From the NCBI GenBank assembly GCA_963383645.1, contig OY726561.1, positions 137,044,904 to 137,108,903 on the forward strand: 64,000 nt of DNA, in the 5' to 3' direction. Source of the stretch: Muscardinus avellanarius (lineage: Eukaryota > Chordata > Mammalia > Rodentia > Gliridae). A program made the translations under genes and the position numbers. A model generated the notes under the pieces. That model saw nothing but the letters and a program-made list of their open reading frames with translations, had not been told where the DNA came from and searched no databases. Below are positions 33,727 to 44,356 of the stretch, one piece after another. How positions within the stretch are numbered: position 1 is the stretch's first letter; every line of letters begins with the position of its first letter.

Positions 33727-34085
33727 ACTTGTGGTGGAACCCAGCGGCGTTTCTACCTCCAGGCTATACTCCCAAACCTATTTTATATTTTATTTGGAAA
33801 CAGGGTCTCACTAAGTTGCTGAGGGCCTCACTAAGTAGCTAAGGCTGGCTTTGAACCTGTGAGATCCTCCTGTCTCAGCCTCCCAAATGCTGGGATTACA
33901 AGAGTGCACCAACATGCCCAGCCTTGGGATCTTATTTCAAAATAAATAATTAAAAAATAGGGCTGAGGATGTAGCTCGGAGGTAGAATGCCCCTGGGTTC
34001 TATCCTCAGTACTGCAAAATAAATAAATAAATACATAAATTCATTAATAAATAAATACATAAACATAAATAAGTAAGTAAGAAAA
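33497..34085 (+). mobile_element. B1-ID SINE split by an opposite SINE (outer)
   Basis: The left half is at about 33497-33620 and the ID half at about 33924-34022, with an (AAAT)n tail. Duplicated words GAGATTCTATTTCA and GGGATCTTATTTCA flank the inner insert at the linker. Confidence 0.85.
33620..33923 (-). mobile_element. B1-ID SINE with (TTA)n-(TG)n tail (inner, nested)
   Basis: Complete antisense dimer at 33723-33923, preceded by (ATT)n at 33622-33669 and (GT)n at 33670-33722 as its tail complement. This is the innermost layer of L1 > SINE(+) > SINE(-). Confidence 0.9.
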
Positions 34086-34529
34086 CTCTTTCATATGTAG
34101 TGACACAGGTGAACCTGGAGAACTTCATGTTAGCAAAATAAGTCAGGTTCAAAAAACAATATAGTATTTATTGCATGAGATCACTCTAGTGTGAAATTCA
34201 CAAACATCAAAGCCACAGAAAGAGAGAGAAGAGGAGTGGTTCCCAGCAGCTAGGGGAGAGGCGGAGGGTCTGGCTGGGAGATGTTTCACATGGGTTACAA
34301 AGGACCAGGAGGAGTAAGCTCAAGGGGTCTCTTATATCACAGAGTTACAACAGTCAGTGACAATATCATGTACTTCAAAACTGTGGAGAGTACATTTTAA
34401 GTATTCTCACCACAAACAAATGCCAAATACATGCGGCGTACATGTTAGTTAGCTTTCTTTAGCCATTCTACAATATATTTGTATTTTCAAACATCACAGC
34501 GTGTGCCACAAATGTCTGTAATTTTCATC

Positions 34530-34925
34530 TGTCAGCTTATATAAATAAGTAAGAATGAAGTACTGATATACGCTACCTACAACATGAATGAACGTTTGGA
34601 AACGTTTGTAAGTAAGAGGCTAGGCACCAAAGGCCAATAATGAACTATTCCATCTATGTGAAATGCTAAAAATAGAAAAATCTGTGCAGATAGAAAGTAG
34701 ATTAGTAGTTTGGTGGAGACCTGGGGTTGGTTACCACTACTAGTAGATAGTAGACATGAGATTTCTTTTGGGGTGATAAAAATGTTCTGAAATTAGGTAG
34801 TGGTAATGGTTGTACAAATCTCTGTACAGACTAAAAACCAGTGAGTTGTGCACTTTAAAAAGCTGAGTTGTATGGTATATGAATTACATCTCAGTGAAGC
34901 TGTTATAAAAAAACAAGCTTATTAA
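34530..34925 (+). mobile_element. LINE-1 3' end (L1M-like)
   Basis: 'ctacctacaacatgaatgaa' ... 'tgaactattccatctatgtg' ... 'gagttgtgcactttaaaaag' ... 'gtatatgaattacatctcag' is the conserved 3' end of older mammalian L1s. It partly repeats functions of the preceding L1, so it is a second copy. Confidence 0.8.
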
Positions 34926-34942
34926 AAACAAAAGAAAAGCAC

Positions 34943-35540
34943 AACTGGCCCTCTGTATCTGTGAGTTCTGCATTAATAGAGTCAATTGACTAAAAAAATT
35001 TTAAATAAAAAACATCTATATTGTCTACACTGAAGATTTGCAGACTTTTTTGTTACTATTCCCTAAACAACACAGGAGAACAAGTGTTTACACAGCATTT
35101 ACATTGCATTCAGTTTTAAAATTAACCTAGAGATTAGAGGATATGTGCATGTTATATGAAATATTATAATTTTTTTGCAGTGCTGGAGATTGAATCCGGG
35201 AGCATTTTACCTCCAAGCTATACCTCTCAGTCCTTTGTAGGTTTCATTTTGAAACTGGGTCATGCTAAGTTGCAGAAGTTCTGACTAAACTGCTGAGAAT
35301 TAATTGAATCTGTAACACTACTTAGTCTCCCAAGAATCTGGAATCCAGGCGTGTACCAGCACACCCAGATTCCTACACCATGTTATATAAAGGACTTGAG
35401 CACCTGCACATTTTGGCATCTGCAGGGATGGGGTGATAGAGACCATGAACACATAACCCATAAGAACCATGGATACCATGGATGATACCCATGGATACCA
35501 CGGATACATAACCTGCCAGAACCAAGGGCTGACTGTATCT
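34943..35540 (+). mobile_element. Tigger/MER8-like DNA transposon, SINE-interrupted
   Basis: The left end ACTGGCCCTCTGTATCTGTG and right end ending AAGGGCTGACTGTA are terminal inverted repeats of the CAGTYGGCCCT type. Internal 'ttactattccctaaacaaca' and 'cagcatttacattgcattca' fit the pogo/Tigger MITE body. Too short to encode transposase. Confidence 0.7.
35166..35370 (-). mobile_element. B1-ID dimeric SINE inside the DNA transposon
   Basis: Antisense, fairly diverged. Transposon sequence resumes directly after it ('ccatgttatataaaggactt'). Confidence 0.85.
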
Positions 35541-35606
35541 TTAGATACTATGCTAAGGCCCCGCTCCTAAATGTCACCCAGACTCTCCCAACAACCTGCT
35601 AAGTTT

Positions 35607-35740
35607 AGAAAGTGTGTATCTACAATGGAACAGAATACCACAGAAAGTGTGTCTACAATGGAACAGGATATCATAGAAAGTGTATGTCTACAATGGAATA
35701 GAATACCATAAAAGTGTGCATCTACAATGTATTAGAAAAC
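35607..35740. repeat. minisatellite, about four 33-36 bp units
   Basis: Each unit carries AGTGTRYRTCTACAATGGAA-like text followed by AGAATACCA. Units differ by small indels and substitutions. Confidence 0.9.
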
Positions 35741-35826
35741 AGCACAGAAACATATCCTCCAGTATATAGTAAAAGGATACTCAACCTGTATACCCAGGAT
35801 ACTCAGTGAGGGAAAAGATGGTCAAG

Positions 35827-36039
35827 GCTGGGTGTTGTGGCGCACGCTTGTAATCCCAGCATTCAAGAGGCTGAGACAGGAGGATCGGGGTCTGCGGACA
35901 GCCCCAGCTACTTAGCAAGGCCCTTTGCAACTTAGTGAGATCCTGTTTCAAAATAAAGAATAAAAAGTAGGGCTGGAGGTATATCTCGGAGGTAGGAGGC
36001 CCCTGGGTTCCAGCCTCACTACAGAAAAGAAAAAAAAAA
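35827..36039 (+). mobile_element. B1-ID dimeric SINE
   Basis: Sense dimer with an A-rich tail. The short duplication GTCAAG lies at 35821-35826 and 36040-36045. Confidence 0.9.
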
Positions 36040-36045
36040 GTCAAG

Positions 36046-36714
36046 CTCAGGCAAGTCCTGACTTCACAGAAAAGATGATCGGATGGTCTAAGTAAATCAG
36101 TGGGAATCTGGTGAGGACTGTCGTGCTCAGCCCACCAAACACAGTAATGTAATTGGATTTGTATACGTCCACATAAAGAATTATGATCACAATAACAACT
36201 CACAGAAACTGCACTGATGAAGCAAGAAGTAGCTTCACAGAGAGATTATGGTTGTTTTGAGTCCTTACATTTAACTTACAGAAAATCCTTAATGATCACG
36301 AAAGTACCTCCAGAGCAGCCCATTTCCTCGTTGACAGAACCCAAATCGCCAGGCACTAATAACCCCACAATTACACTGAAAAATTCTACTGTGTCGTCCC
36401 GCCCACTTGAAGCCTGGAAATCAGCTTGTGCTGGTACTGAAAATTTTTCATTTTAAAATGATCTTTTTTTTTTCCTAGAATGCTATGTACAAATACACAT
36501 ACCCCCCCCCCAAGAATGCCATATGGACATGGCAGTTTTTTTAATTAAAAAATTGGCCAACTTATGAATAAAACAACTTGTGGAAAATAAGGTTGAGGAG
36601 CTATGTCAATTGAATGCAGCACAGAAGTTCTTAATTAAGGAATATGTGTCCCATGTTGAGGTCCTCTCATATTTTTTTGTCAGTAAGAAGGAACTTGTTT
36701 ATGGAATTCATTCA

Positions 36715-36759
<45 letters not shown>

Positions 36760-37925
36760 TTTCTTCTGCATTCACGAGAGCTGAACAATGTTAAACCAAG
36801 GTCAGAGATGGCAAGATTACGTGTAAGCCACGAGAAGCAAAAATGATGCCCCATTTCCCTACCCAGCACCACAATGATTTTATGATTTCTTAAGACATAA
36901 TTGGTTGTTTCCTCTAAAAGCAAAAGATAGAAAACTGGAAAAATGTAATGACATTTATAATAAACCCACTTCTCTACCATCAGGAAACATAGCACGCTGG
37001 TTCAAAAAAAAACATGCTAACCAAGAGTCAGGGTGTCTCTCTCCATAGGGAAGGATCTCTGTGCATGTGCGTGCGTGCGTGCGTGTGTGTGCGTGCACGC
37101 GTGTGCCTATGCATATATTTGTATTTGTACACCTCTTTGCACACAACCACACTTCTGCATCCCACAAAACCAGAACAGTCTACATAGTAGAAAACACAAT
37201 GAGAATTAAGTGCACTCAAGAAACAGACGCTGGTTCCCTCTCTAAGTAAGAACCACAGCTTTCCAGCCTTGTCATCCTGGATACCCCAAAGACTGAGATT
37301 ATTTTCCCAAAGTCACTGTGCGGGATGAGGACCTGGCCCCGCCTTCTGGAGTTTACAGCCTGGCCAGGGGCTGGTTCTACTTTGCCATCGTGATTCCCAG
37401 GATCGCCCAAGAGAGGCTATGTGATAAGGTGCCAAGTCAACTGCCGTGGGTGGTGTTTGCTATTTACACGCCCTGTGAGGGGTCTCGAGAAGAGATCTCT
37501 TCCTTGGGAGGAAGGGCAGCCTTCAGCAGCATGCCTTCCTCCACACCACCTCTCTTTTGCTTCATTCCTGAAACCTCTACCACATGCTGTAATTTTCCAT
37601 AAGAAAAAAGGGTTTCTTGTCCACATTTATCCCTCCACTTTGTTTTGCAAGTTCTGGTTCCTATCTGAGATGTTCTGACACAACCAGTAGATCTTTAACA
37701 GGCAAGAGTTACAACCACTCGCATCCTTCATAGAGAGGACGTGTGATGTCCCCGTAAAGGAAGCAGGATTGCAAAGAGACCCTGGGATGCAAGTCAGGTC
37801 CTGCTGGGAGATCTTTCTTGAATCGCTTCTAAGAGTGTGTTGAGGGTTTCACAGACTGTGCTGTAGAGAAGAGAGATGTGGGCGTCTGTCCACAGGAAGA
37901 TGGTAAGAACTTGTCCAGGACTTCG
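36046..37925. other. unique DNA with two microsatellites
   Basis: Holds (CA)n at 36716-36758, a (GTGC)n-like tract at about 37064-37107 and a C10 run at about 36502. The frames 36217-36456 and 37318-37602 have no domain or splice context. Confidence 0.45.
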
Positions 37926-37937
37926 CTCTGAATTTTA

Positions 37938-38166
37938 TTTTTATTTATTGACTTTTGTGTGTGTGTGGGTCTGGGGATGGAACCCAGAGGTATTCGACCT
38001 CCAAACTATACCCCCTGCCCTATTTTTTATTCTTTAATTTGAAATAGGGTCTCACTGAGTTGCAGAGGGCCTCACTAAGTAGCTGAGGCTGTCCACAAAC
38101 CGCAATCCTCCGCTCTCAGCATCCTGAATGCTGGGATTACAAGCGTGCGGCCACCACGCCCGACCT
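37938..38166 (-). mobile_element. B1-ID dimeric SINE, 12-bp TSD
   Basis: Antisense dimer bounded by CTCTGAATTTTA at 37926-37937 and 38167-38178. Confidence 0.94.
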
Positions 38167-38454
38167 CTCTGAATTTTAAATTCCATGCTCACAAAGGGTT
38201 AAAAAAGTTAATTTCCCCAAAATAGATGACTAAAATGTTACTTCATATGTGTAGTGTTTTTTTGGCTTGTACAACAGAATCCCTTATGGATTGGCCACCC
38301 ATAGGGGCGACTGGTTATCAGGTCAATGGAAGGGATCTTTGATCTTAGACCAAGTTCCTTCCCACAGATGGTACCTTGAGGAGAGTCCACAGGACACCAT
38401 AGCGCTGGCTCAGCTCCCAGACTGGCTTACATGACTGTCCAGATGTTACACTTG

Positions 38455-39072
38455 GATGTGCCATGTCCCTCACAAAGTTCATGTGTTGAAAGCATGCTTT
38501 CATTGCAGTAACATTTAGAGGTGAAATAGTTGAATTAAGACTAATCTCATCAGTAGATAAATCCTTGCAAAGATTAATAATTTCTCTTTTTATTTTTGCA
38601 CTACTTGGAATGGAATCCAGGGGCATTTTACCTTTGAGCTACACCCCAGCCCTACTTTTTATTCTTTATTTTGAATCAGGGTCTCACTAAGTAGCTGAGG
38701 CTGTTCCCGAACCATGATCCTCCTGTCTCAGCCTCCCAAATGCTGAGATTACAAGCGTGCACCACCCACCTGGCTAGTATTAATAATTTCAATGGAATTA
38801 TTGGGTGATAACTTAGGCAGGTGGAATGTGACTGGAAGAGATAGCTCCCTGGGAATGTGGCCTCGGGGACTACATCTGTTCCTGGTTGCTTTCCATCAGG
38901 CTCTCTGCTTCTGGCTGCCATAGTGTGAGGGTGGTGTCCCTTTGCCTCAAACTCTGCTGTGGTATTGGTCAACCATTAACTGAAACTATGAATCCAATAA
39001 ATTTTTCCTCGTCTAACTTGTGCTTGTCAGGTACGTTGGTCACCATGACTAAGAAAACAGACTAAAATAAGA
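38455..39072 (+). mobile_element. MaLR-type LTR, SINE-interrupted
   Basis: 'tcacaaagttcatgtgttga' ... 'gaattattgggtgataactt' ... 'ggcctcggggactacatctg' ... 'cagactaaaat' follows the LTR family at 11328. An AATAAA signal is at about 38997. A SINE splits it at 38585-38778. Confidence 0.7.
38585..38778 (-). mobile_element. B1-ID dimeric SINE inside the LTR, 12-bp TSD
   Basis: Bounded by ATTAATAATTTC at 38573-38584 and 38779-38790. Confidence 0.95.
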
Positions 39073-39090
39073 TGGAAGAAACACAAGTGA
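38818..39090 (+). repeat. direct duplication, copy A (273 bp)
   Basis: Covers the 3' LTR half plus about 20 bp of flank, and is nearly identical to 40287-40555. A (AAGG)n tract follows almost at once. Confidence 0.97.
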
Positions 39091-39099
39091 ATAAATAGG

Positions 39100-39258
39100 A
39101 GGGAAAAGAAATAAAGAAAAAAGGAAAGAAGGAAGGAATGAAGGAAGGAAGGAAGGAAGGAAGGAGAAGGAAGGAAGGAAGGGAGGGAGGAAGGAAGGGA
39201 GGAAGAAAGGAAGGAAGGAAGGAGGGAGGGAGGGAGGGAGGGAGGGAGGGAGGGAGGG
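39100..39258. repeat. (GGAA)n/(GGGA)n polypurine tract
   Basis: AAGG units grading into GGGA units. Low complexity; the Pro/Ser-rich antisense frames here are artefacts. Confidence 0.95.
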
Positions 39259-39559
39259 CGGGCTCGCTCTTCATCAGGCAATAGTAATCAGCAGAAATAT
39301 GGTGAATCAAAGTGGATGCTGGCTAGGTGCTGAAACATGTGAACTGGCCCATAGAGCTGAATAAAGCAGACAATACCTTCTTCTTCTCTCTGCCCTTCTC
39401 TGGGCAGGAGCAAGGATGAGCTGTGAATGCTTGGAGTTAAGACAGCTCCCCACTCCCAGGTCTGGGGTTAATTGGAGCCCTACCTGATCTGTATAATAAG
39501 ACCATGTCTCAAGCTGAAGTCCAGTGAGAGACCCCAAATCCTGGGCGCTGCCTTCCCCA

Positions 39560-40286
39560 TCCCACTCCCCGTATTCATCACCTTGAGAATATCAGGACCA
39601 ATTTGCACCCTTCGTCCCTGTCAACAAGAGACACAGAGGGAAGCCCAGGACTTTTGACCCCTCACCTCCATCACTAGATGGCCCCAGGTCCTTCTCCTGA
39701 TCCTGTTTCCTGCTCTTCCCTGGTACCTGAAACCCATCCACTGTGCTCCCTGGAGCTCACAAGCATCAGCAAGACCCCCCATGTCCCCACTGCTTCTCAG
39801 GATGTCCCTGGACCTTCCTGTTCTAACTGAAACCTGGCTTTTCCCCAAGGACACTGCTCACCATCCCCCCAACCTTTCTTAAAAGATGGCTGTTTTCTCT
39901 CTACCTTCTCCAAACTTTGGGGCTTAGAGATGAAGTGGGAGTCTTCACATCTAGACTATTATTCCTCCCTTCTTCTTATGTAAAATCCTGAGCATTGAAT
40001 CACGCAAAAACAGATCACACCACCCACGCTTCCTTTTTTGGGGAAGACCTGGGTTTCCAACTCCCAGTAGTTCTCCACCGCTTCTGTGGCCGTGAACACA
40101 GGTGGCTTCACTGTTCACCCAGAAGGTTCTTCTAATACGCTGGCTTCTCAGCCCTTGTCCTCCACCCTGACTCTAAGGCACACACCAGTCCTTGACACAA
40201 ACTCTCCTAACCACCATCTCTTTGACAGTTCTCCATCTCTGGTCCGCCAACTTCAACAAGTCTGACCCCAGTGAGTTCCCATGACA
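39560..40286 (+). mobile_element. L3/CR1-like LINE relic
   Basis: The frame at about 39820-39870 reads V-L-T-E-T-W-L-F-P-K-D-T-A, the ETWL motif of the CR1/L3 endonuclease domain. The pyrimidine-rich context fits that clade. Many stops and no intact ORF. Confidence 0.5.
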
Positions 40287-40555
40287 CAGGTGGAATGTGA
40301 CTGGAAGAGATAGCTCCCTGGGAATGTGGCCTCGGGGACTACATCTGTTCCTGGTTTCTGTCAGGCTCTCTGCTTCTGGCTGCCATAGTGTGAGGGTGGT
40401 GTCCCTTTGCCTCAAACTCTGCTGTGGTATTGGTCAACCATTAACTGAAACTATGAATCCAATAAATTTTTCCTCGTCTAACTTGTGCTTGTCAGGTACG
40501 TTGGTCACCATGACTGAGAAAACAGACTAAAATAAGATGGAAGAAACACAAGTGA
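40287..40555 (+). repeat. direct duplication, copy B (269 bp)
   Basis: Copy of 38818-39090, different only at a 4-bp indel site near 40353 and scattered single bases. It includes the LTR 3' end plus the same post-LTR flank ending ACACAAGTGA. Confidence 0.97.
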
Positions 40556-40957
40556 GCGGAGGATTGCAGTTTGTGTCCCTCTTCCTTCCTTTTATATGAC
40601 CACATCTAAAGAGATGTGGGTCTCACATGCAACTGTGAGAACTGCTCCCTCCCACGAGCCTTGAACTCTCTTCCCACGCTAGTGTGGACCTGCTCGCCTG
40701 GCAAAAACACAACCTGGTTACTTCAACACTCTGCTCAATCCTGTGTTGGTCCAGAGGGAGGAAATACACAAACCTGCCGAATGTTTTCACTCTAAATGCA
40801 TGGTCTGGAACCTCAGAGGGTCCTGAAAATGCCCCAGGCAGCCAGCAAAGTCCTCCAGTGGTGTCACCAATATTTCTTCTCCTTTTCTTTTCTGAGTACA
40901 CAGCACCCGGCTCATTCTTTGTAGAAATGAAGTGAACTGACATTAAATAACATTAAT

Positions 40958-41165
40958 AGTGTGGTGGCACACACCTGTAATCCCAGTACTTGTGAGGCTG
41001 AGACAGGAGGATCACAGGTTCATGACAGCTTCAGCAATTTATCAAGGCTCTCAGAAATCTAATAAGACTCCAACTCAAAATAAATATAAAATAGGGCTGC
41101 AAGTATAGCTCAGAGGTAGAATGCCCCTACATTCAATCCCTAGTACCACTATAAACAAACAGACA
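40958..41165 (+). mobile_element. B1-ID dimeric SINE
   Basis: Sense dimer. The first bases of the left half are missing. ID half 'tagctcagaggtagaatgcc'. Confidence 0.9.
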
Positions 41166-41499
41166 AATAACTAAATAAATAAAATCATTAGATATTAGAC
41201 CACTGCAAATTTAATTCTATAAAAGGAAATTATATATGAGATTTGCTTTCAATTTCTAAGGTGGCATTTATGTCCTAAGTGAGAATATTCTTCCCAAAAG
41301 ACCTCTTAGCAACCATTCTTATGATAATACTAACAGAAGAGATTGGATAGCAAAGTGTACAACAGATTTAAGTTCAATAACCAACTTCCTCTAAACCTAC
41401 CCTGACTTTGAGAACATAGGTTCATGGATACTGGCCCCAAAGACTGTCCATTAGCTCCAGAGAGATATTTTCATTGTCTGAACCGAAAGAAAAGTAAGA

Positions 41500-41690
41500 C
41501 TTTTTTTTTATATACTAAGGGAGTTAAACCCAGCAAATTTTACCTCCAAGCTAGACCCCCAGTGCTATATACTTTTTATTTATTTTTGAAATAGGGTCTA
41601 GCTAAGTTGCTGAGGGTGGCCTCAAACCTGTGATCCTCCTACCTTAACCTCACAAGTCCTGGAATGATAGGTATGTGCCACTGTGCCTGA
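41500..41690 (-). mobile_element. B1-ID dimeric SINE
   Basis: Antisense dimer flanked by related words GTAAGAC and GCAAGAC. It sits 13 bp from the next SINE. Confidence 0.88.
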
Positions 41691-41703
41691 CAGCAAGACA
41701 ATT

Positions 41704-42058
41704 GTATTGCTTTTTTTTTTTTTTTCTTTTGGTACTGGGGATGGAACCCAGAGGTATTTACCTCCAAACTACACCCCCAACCCTATTTTTTTATTCTTTA
41801 TTTTGAAACAGGGTCTCACTAAGTTGTGGAGGGCCTCACTAAGGAGCTAAGGCTGGCCATGAACCTGCAATCCTCCTGTCTCAGCCTCTCAGGTACTGGG
41901 GTTACAAACATGCGCCCCCATACCTGGCCCCAGCCACATTTTGATCTTTATTTTGAAATAAGGTCTGCTAAGTTGCTGAGGCTGACCTCGAACCTATAAT
42001 CCTCCTATCTCAGCCTCCCAAGTATTGGGATTATAGGCATGCACCACCACACCAGGGT
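41704..42058 (-). mobile_element. trimeric SINE (B1-B1-ID)
   Basis: Read antisense: T tail, ID half, linker, B1-like half, a second linker with an ID remnant (cagccacattttgatcttta), then another B1-like half. AAGACAATT at 41695-41703 and 42059-42067 flanks the whole 355-bp unit, implying insertion as one piece. Confidence 0.75.
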
Positions 42059-42252
42059 AAGACAATTTTAAAGAATAGGTTGTTAGAGGAGAATCAATAA
42101 AATAATAAAAAACTCTAAAGAGCTTTCCTGGCTACTGTTTGTTGTACCCTGGGTCAACAGACTATGATTTTCTGGTGTTAAGAAATGATAGGTTACTACC
42201 AGAGAAAAATGTCCAAATCAGAAAAATAAAAACTGGACAAAGGGATGACTAA

Positions 42253-42498
42253 TCGCTAATTTTATTTGCAAAGCTAGCAAGTGACCTCTTCTCCCTGGCT
42301 CTCTGTCCGATATCACCATGCAGAAGCCTTGCTGGCCGAGCTATCAGATTTAAACTGAAGGCCTTTACAGCAGCTAATGAATTGCCAATGAATGAAATTG
42401 CTAGGTCCTTTGAAAAGCAAGAGCGACAGGAGCAGCAACACTCAGTTAAACCATACTTAAGGCCCACAGATGTTGCCAAATCTCTTCTTTCAGCGTGA
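42253..42498 (+). pseudogene. 3'-exon-like open frame, unrecognised
   Basis: An 81-codon open frame ends at TGA 42496-42498. A pyrimidine-rich tract (about 42283-42310) leads to CAG at 42321-42323. A splice there would leave 57 codons in frame, rich in charged residues, including NELPMNEIARSFEKQ and PYLRPTDVAKSLLSA before the stop. The surrounding sequence is repeat-free. The antisense strand is also open (42249-42479), which weakens the case. I do not recognise the protein. It could be a terminal exon, a pseudogene fragment or a conserved non-coding element. Confidence 0.25.
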
Positions 42499-42795
42499 AG
42501 TGCGCTCTGATTTCCTTTTCATATCTGGATAAACATTCAAGGTAAAGTGGTAAATCTGAGCACATATTCTGTCATCCAAAGCTCCCCTCAGCAGGCACCT
42601 CCGTATGCCAGACCACAATTACTTGGTAGCATGCCGCACTGGAACTGTCCTAGGCTTTAAGCTTTTAGAAGACAAGGACACTCCTTGGTGTTCTACTTCC
42701 CTAGGGCAATGGTATATATACAGTGGAACGTAATAAATGCTCTCCAAAGCTAACATCCAGTCCTCTCCACTCAAATAAAGCTCTGCCTTGCTTTA

Positions 42796-43005
42796 TTTAT
42801 TTTTAAATTTTATTTTATTTTTGTGGTACTGGGGATGGAACCTAGAGGCTTTCTACTTCTGGGCTACACTCCTGGATCTATTTTTTATATTTTATTTGGA
42901 AACAGGGTCTCACTAAGTAGCTGAGGCTGGCTTCGAACCTGCATGATCCTCCTGTCTCAGCCTCTCAGGTTCTGGGGTTACAAGCGTGCGCCACCACGCC
43001 TGGCT
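42796..43005 (-). mobile_element. B1-ID dimeric SINE
   Basis: Antisense dimer with an imperfect duplication (TCTGCCTTGCTTTA and TCTGCCTTACTTTT) on the two sides. Confidence 0.92.
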
Positions 43006-43368
43006 TCTGCCTTACTTTTAATGAGGCTGTATTTTATGAAGCTCTAGAGGAGTTTCAAACATTAAAAATTTATCAGAGGGGAATACTAATGATCCTGATT
43101 TGTTTGATGCAAACTATGTATCTACGGAAATATCATACTGCACCCCAATAATAAGTGCATTTAGTGCATGTTAAAATAGATAGAGCTAAATTTAAAAACA
43201 TAAATGACATTTTAAACACTCAGGAGAGCTCAGCATGTCTCAAATATTGTCGTAGCTTTTCAGAATGAAACATGCTCATTGAAGGGACAATCAAGCTCTA
43301 CAAGAAAATACCAAAACAAAAATAAGAGTCATTTGGAAAAAAAAAAATTACTTCTAAGACTGCTAAGG

Positions 43369-43553
43369 GCTGGGTATGGTGATGCATGCATGTAACCCCA
43401 CCTACTCAGGGGGCTGCAGTAGGAGGATCACCAGTCTGAGGACAGCCTAAGCAACTTAGCGCATCCATGTCTCTAAATAAAAATTTAAAACAGCTGGCCA
43501 GGTAGCTCAGTGGTAGAGCACCCCTGAGTTCAATACTCAGTACTGAAAAAAAA
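43369..43553 (+). mobile_element. B1-ID dimeric SINE
   Basis: Sense. Its ID half keeps 'gtagctcagtggtagagcac', closest to the tRNA-Ala ancestor among the copies here. Confidence 0.9.
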
Positions 43554-43559
43554 CTAAAA

Positions 43560-43810
43560 TTTTATTGAATAGCCCTTGTATGTTTCACATATATACATAC
43601 ATACGCACGTTTATATTTGTATCAATGAGTTTACATTACTTACATTGTTCTGTGATCAGAAAAGCTTTATCTTAGTAATGTGTCATAGATATCACTCCAA
43701 TTGAAAATAATATTATTTTAATGGCTTCTTTGGTTGCCATTTACCATTATTTAATAAAAAAACTATCCAAATAGTGGATATTTAGGTTACTTCAAGGTTT
43801 TTGTTTCTTA
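43560..43810 (-). mobile_element. possible ancient LINE-1-type fragment
   Basis: 'aatgtgtcatagatatcact' ... 'gtggatatttaggttacttc' with 'aaggtttttg' is typical antisense old-LINE wording, similar to 1000-1480. Confidence 0.4.
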
Positions 43811-43837
43811 CCATACACGCACCTTCAATGGTACCTC

Positions 43838-44204
43838 TGTGTGTGGTACTGGGATTTGAACACAGGGGCATTCTACCTCCGAGCTACACCCCCAACCCTA
43901 TTTTTTTTTCTTTCTTTTTTTTTCTTTTTTTTATTGGTGCATTATATTCATACATCATATGGGGGTAAAAAACTTGTGTGTAGAGACACGCACACATCAC
44001 CGATTTAACCCCTACCCAATTCCCACCCCATTCCCTTCCCTTCCCTCCCTCCCTTGCTTGGCTTAGTGGTTGACTTCGATATGTTTTTATTCTTTCTTTT
44101 GAATCAGGGTCTCACTAAGTAGCTGAGGTTGGCTATGAACCCGGATCCTCCTGTCTCAGCCTCCCAAGTACTGGGATGACAAGCGTGCGCCATCACGCCC
44201 GGCT
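43838..44204 (-). mobile_element. B1-ID SINE split by a LINE-1 3' end (outer)
   Basis: The ID half is at 43838-43903 and the B1-like half at 44086-44204. The insert lies in the A-rich linker. Confidence 0.85.
43911..44085 (-). mobile_element. sciurid LINE-1 3' end, antisense, nested in a SINE
   Basis: T-rich start, then TTTTATTGGTGCATTATATT, a pyrimidine-rich segment (accccattcccttcccttcc) and 'gcttggcttagtggttgact', shared with 51296-51706. Severely 5'-truncated. Confidence 0.8.
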
Positions 44205-44224
44205 CCTATCCATCTCACTAACGT

Positions 44225-44356
44225 GTTCAGAGATGGAGGGGTGGGGAGAGGGTGTGATATGAAAGCGAACAGACCAGGAACTGTGTGCAGGTATGTTTGA
44301 ATCACACGGAACCTCACTCTGATCTATAATTGCAATGTACTAATAAAAGTAATAAA
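44225..44356 (+). mobile_element. LINE-1 3' end, sense
   Basis: 'gggtggggagagggtgtgat' ... TTGCAATGTACTAATAAAAG. It lies inverted to the 43911 copy, about 140 bp away across a SINE half. Confidence 0.6.

Larger units (their letters stand above)
33015..34440 (+). mobile_element. LINE-1 3' region, split by nested SINEs
   Basis: 33015-33490 has 'cacctgggaaatgcagatcc' ... 'agccattatggaagagagta' ... 'ataacccagcagtcccatgt'. 34085-34440 resumes with 'gacacaggtgaacctggaga' and 'ttgcatgagatcactctagt'. The roughly 590 bp between are two SINEs in opposite orientation. Confidence 0.85.

Noticed and set aside
39027..39310. Pro/Ser/Leu-rich minus-strand frames
   Set aside because: Translations of the (AAGG)n/(GGGA)n tract.
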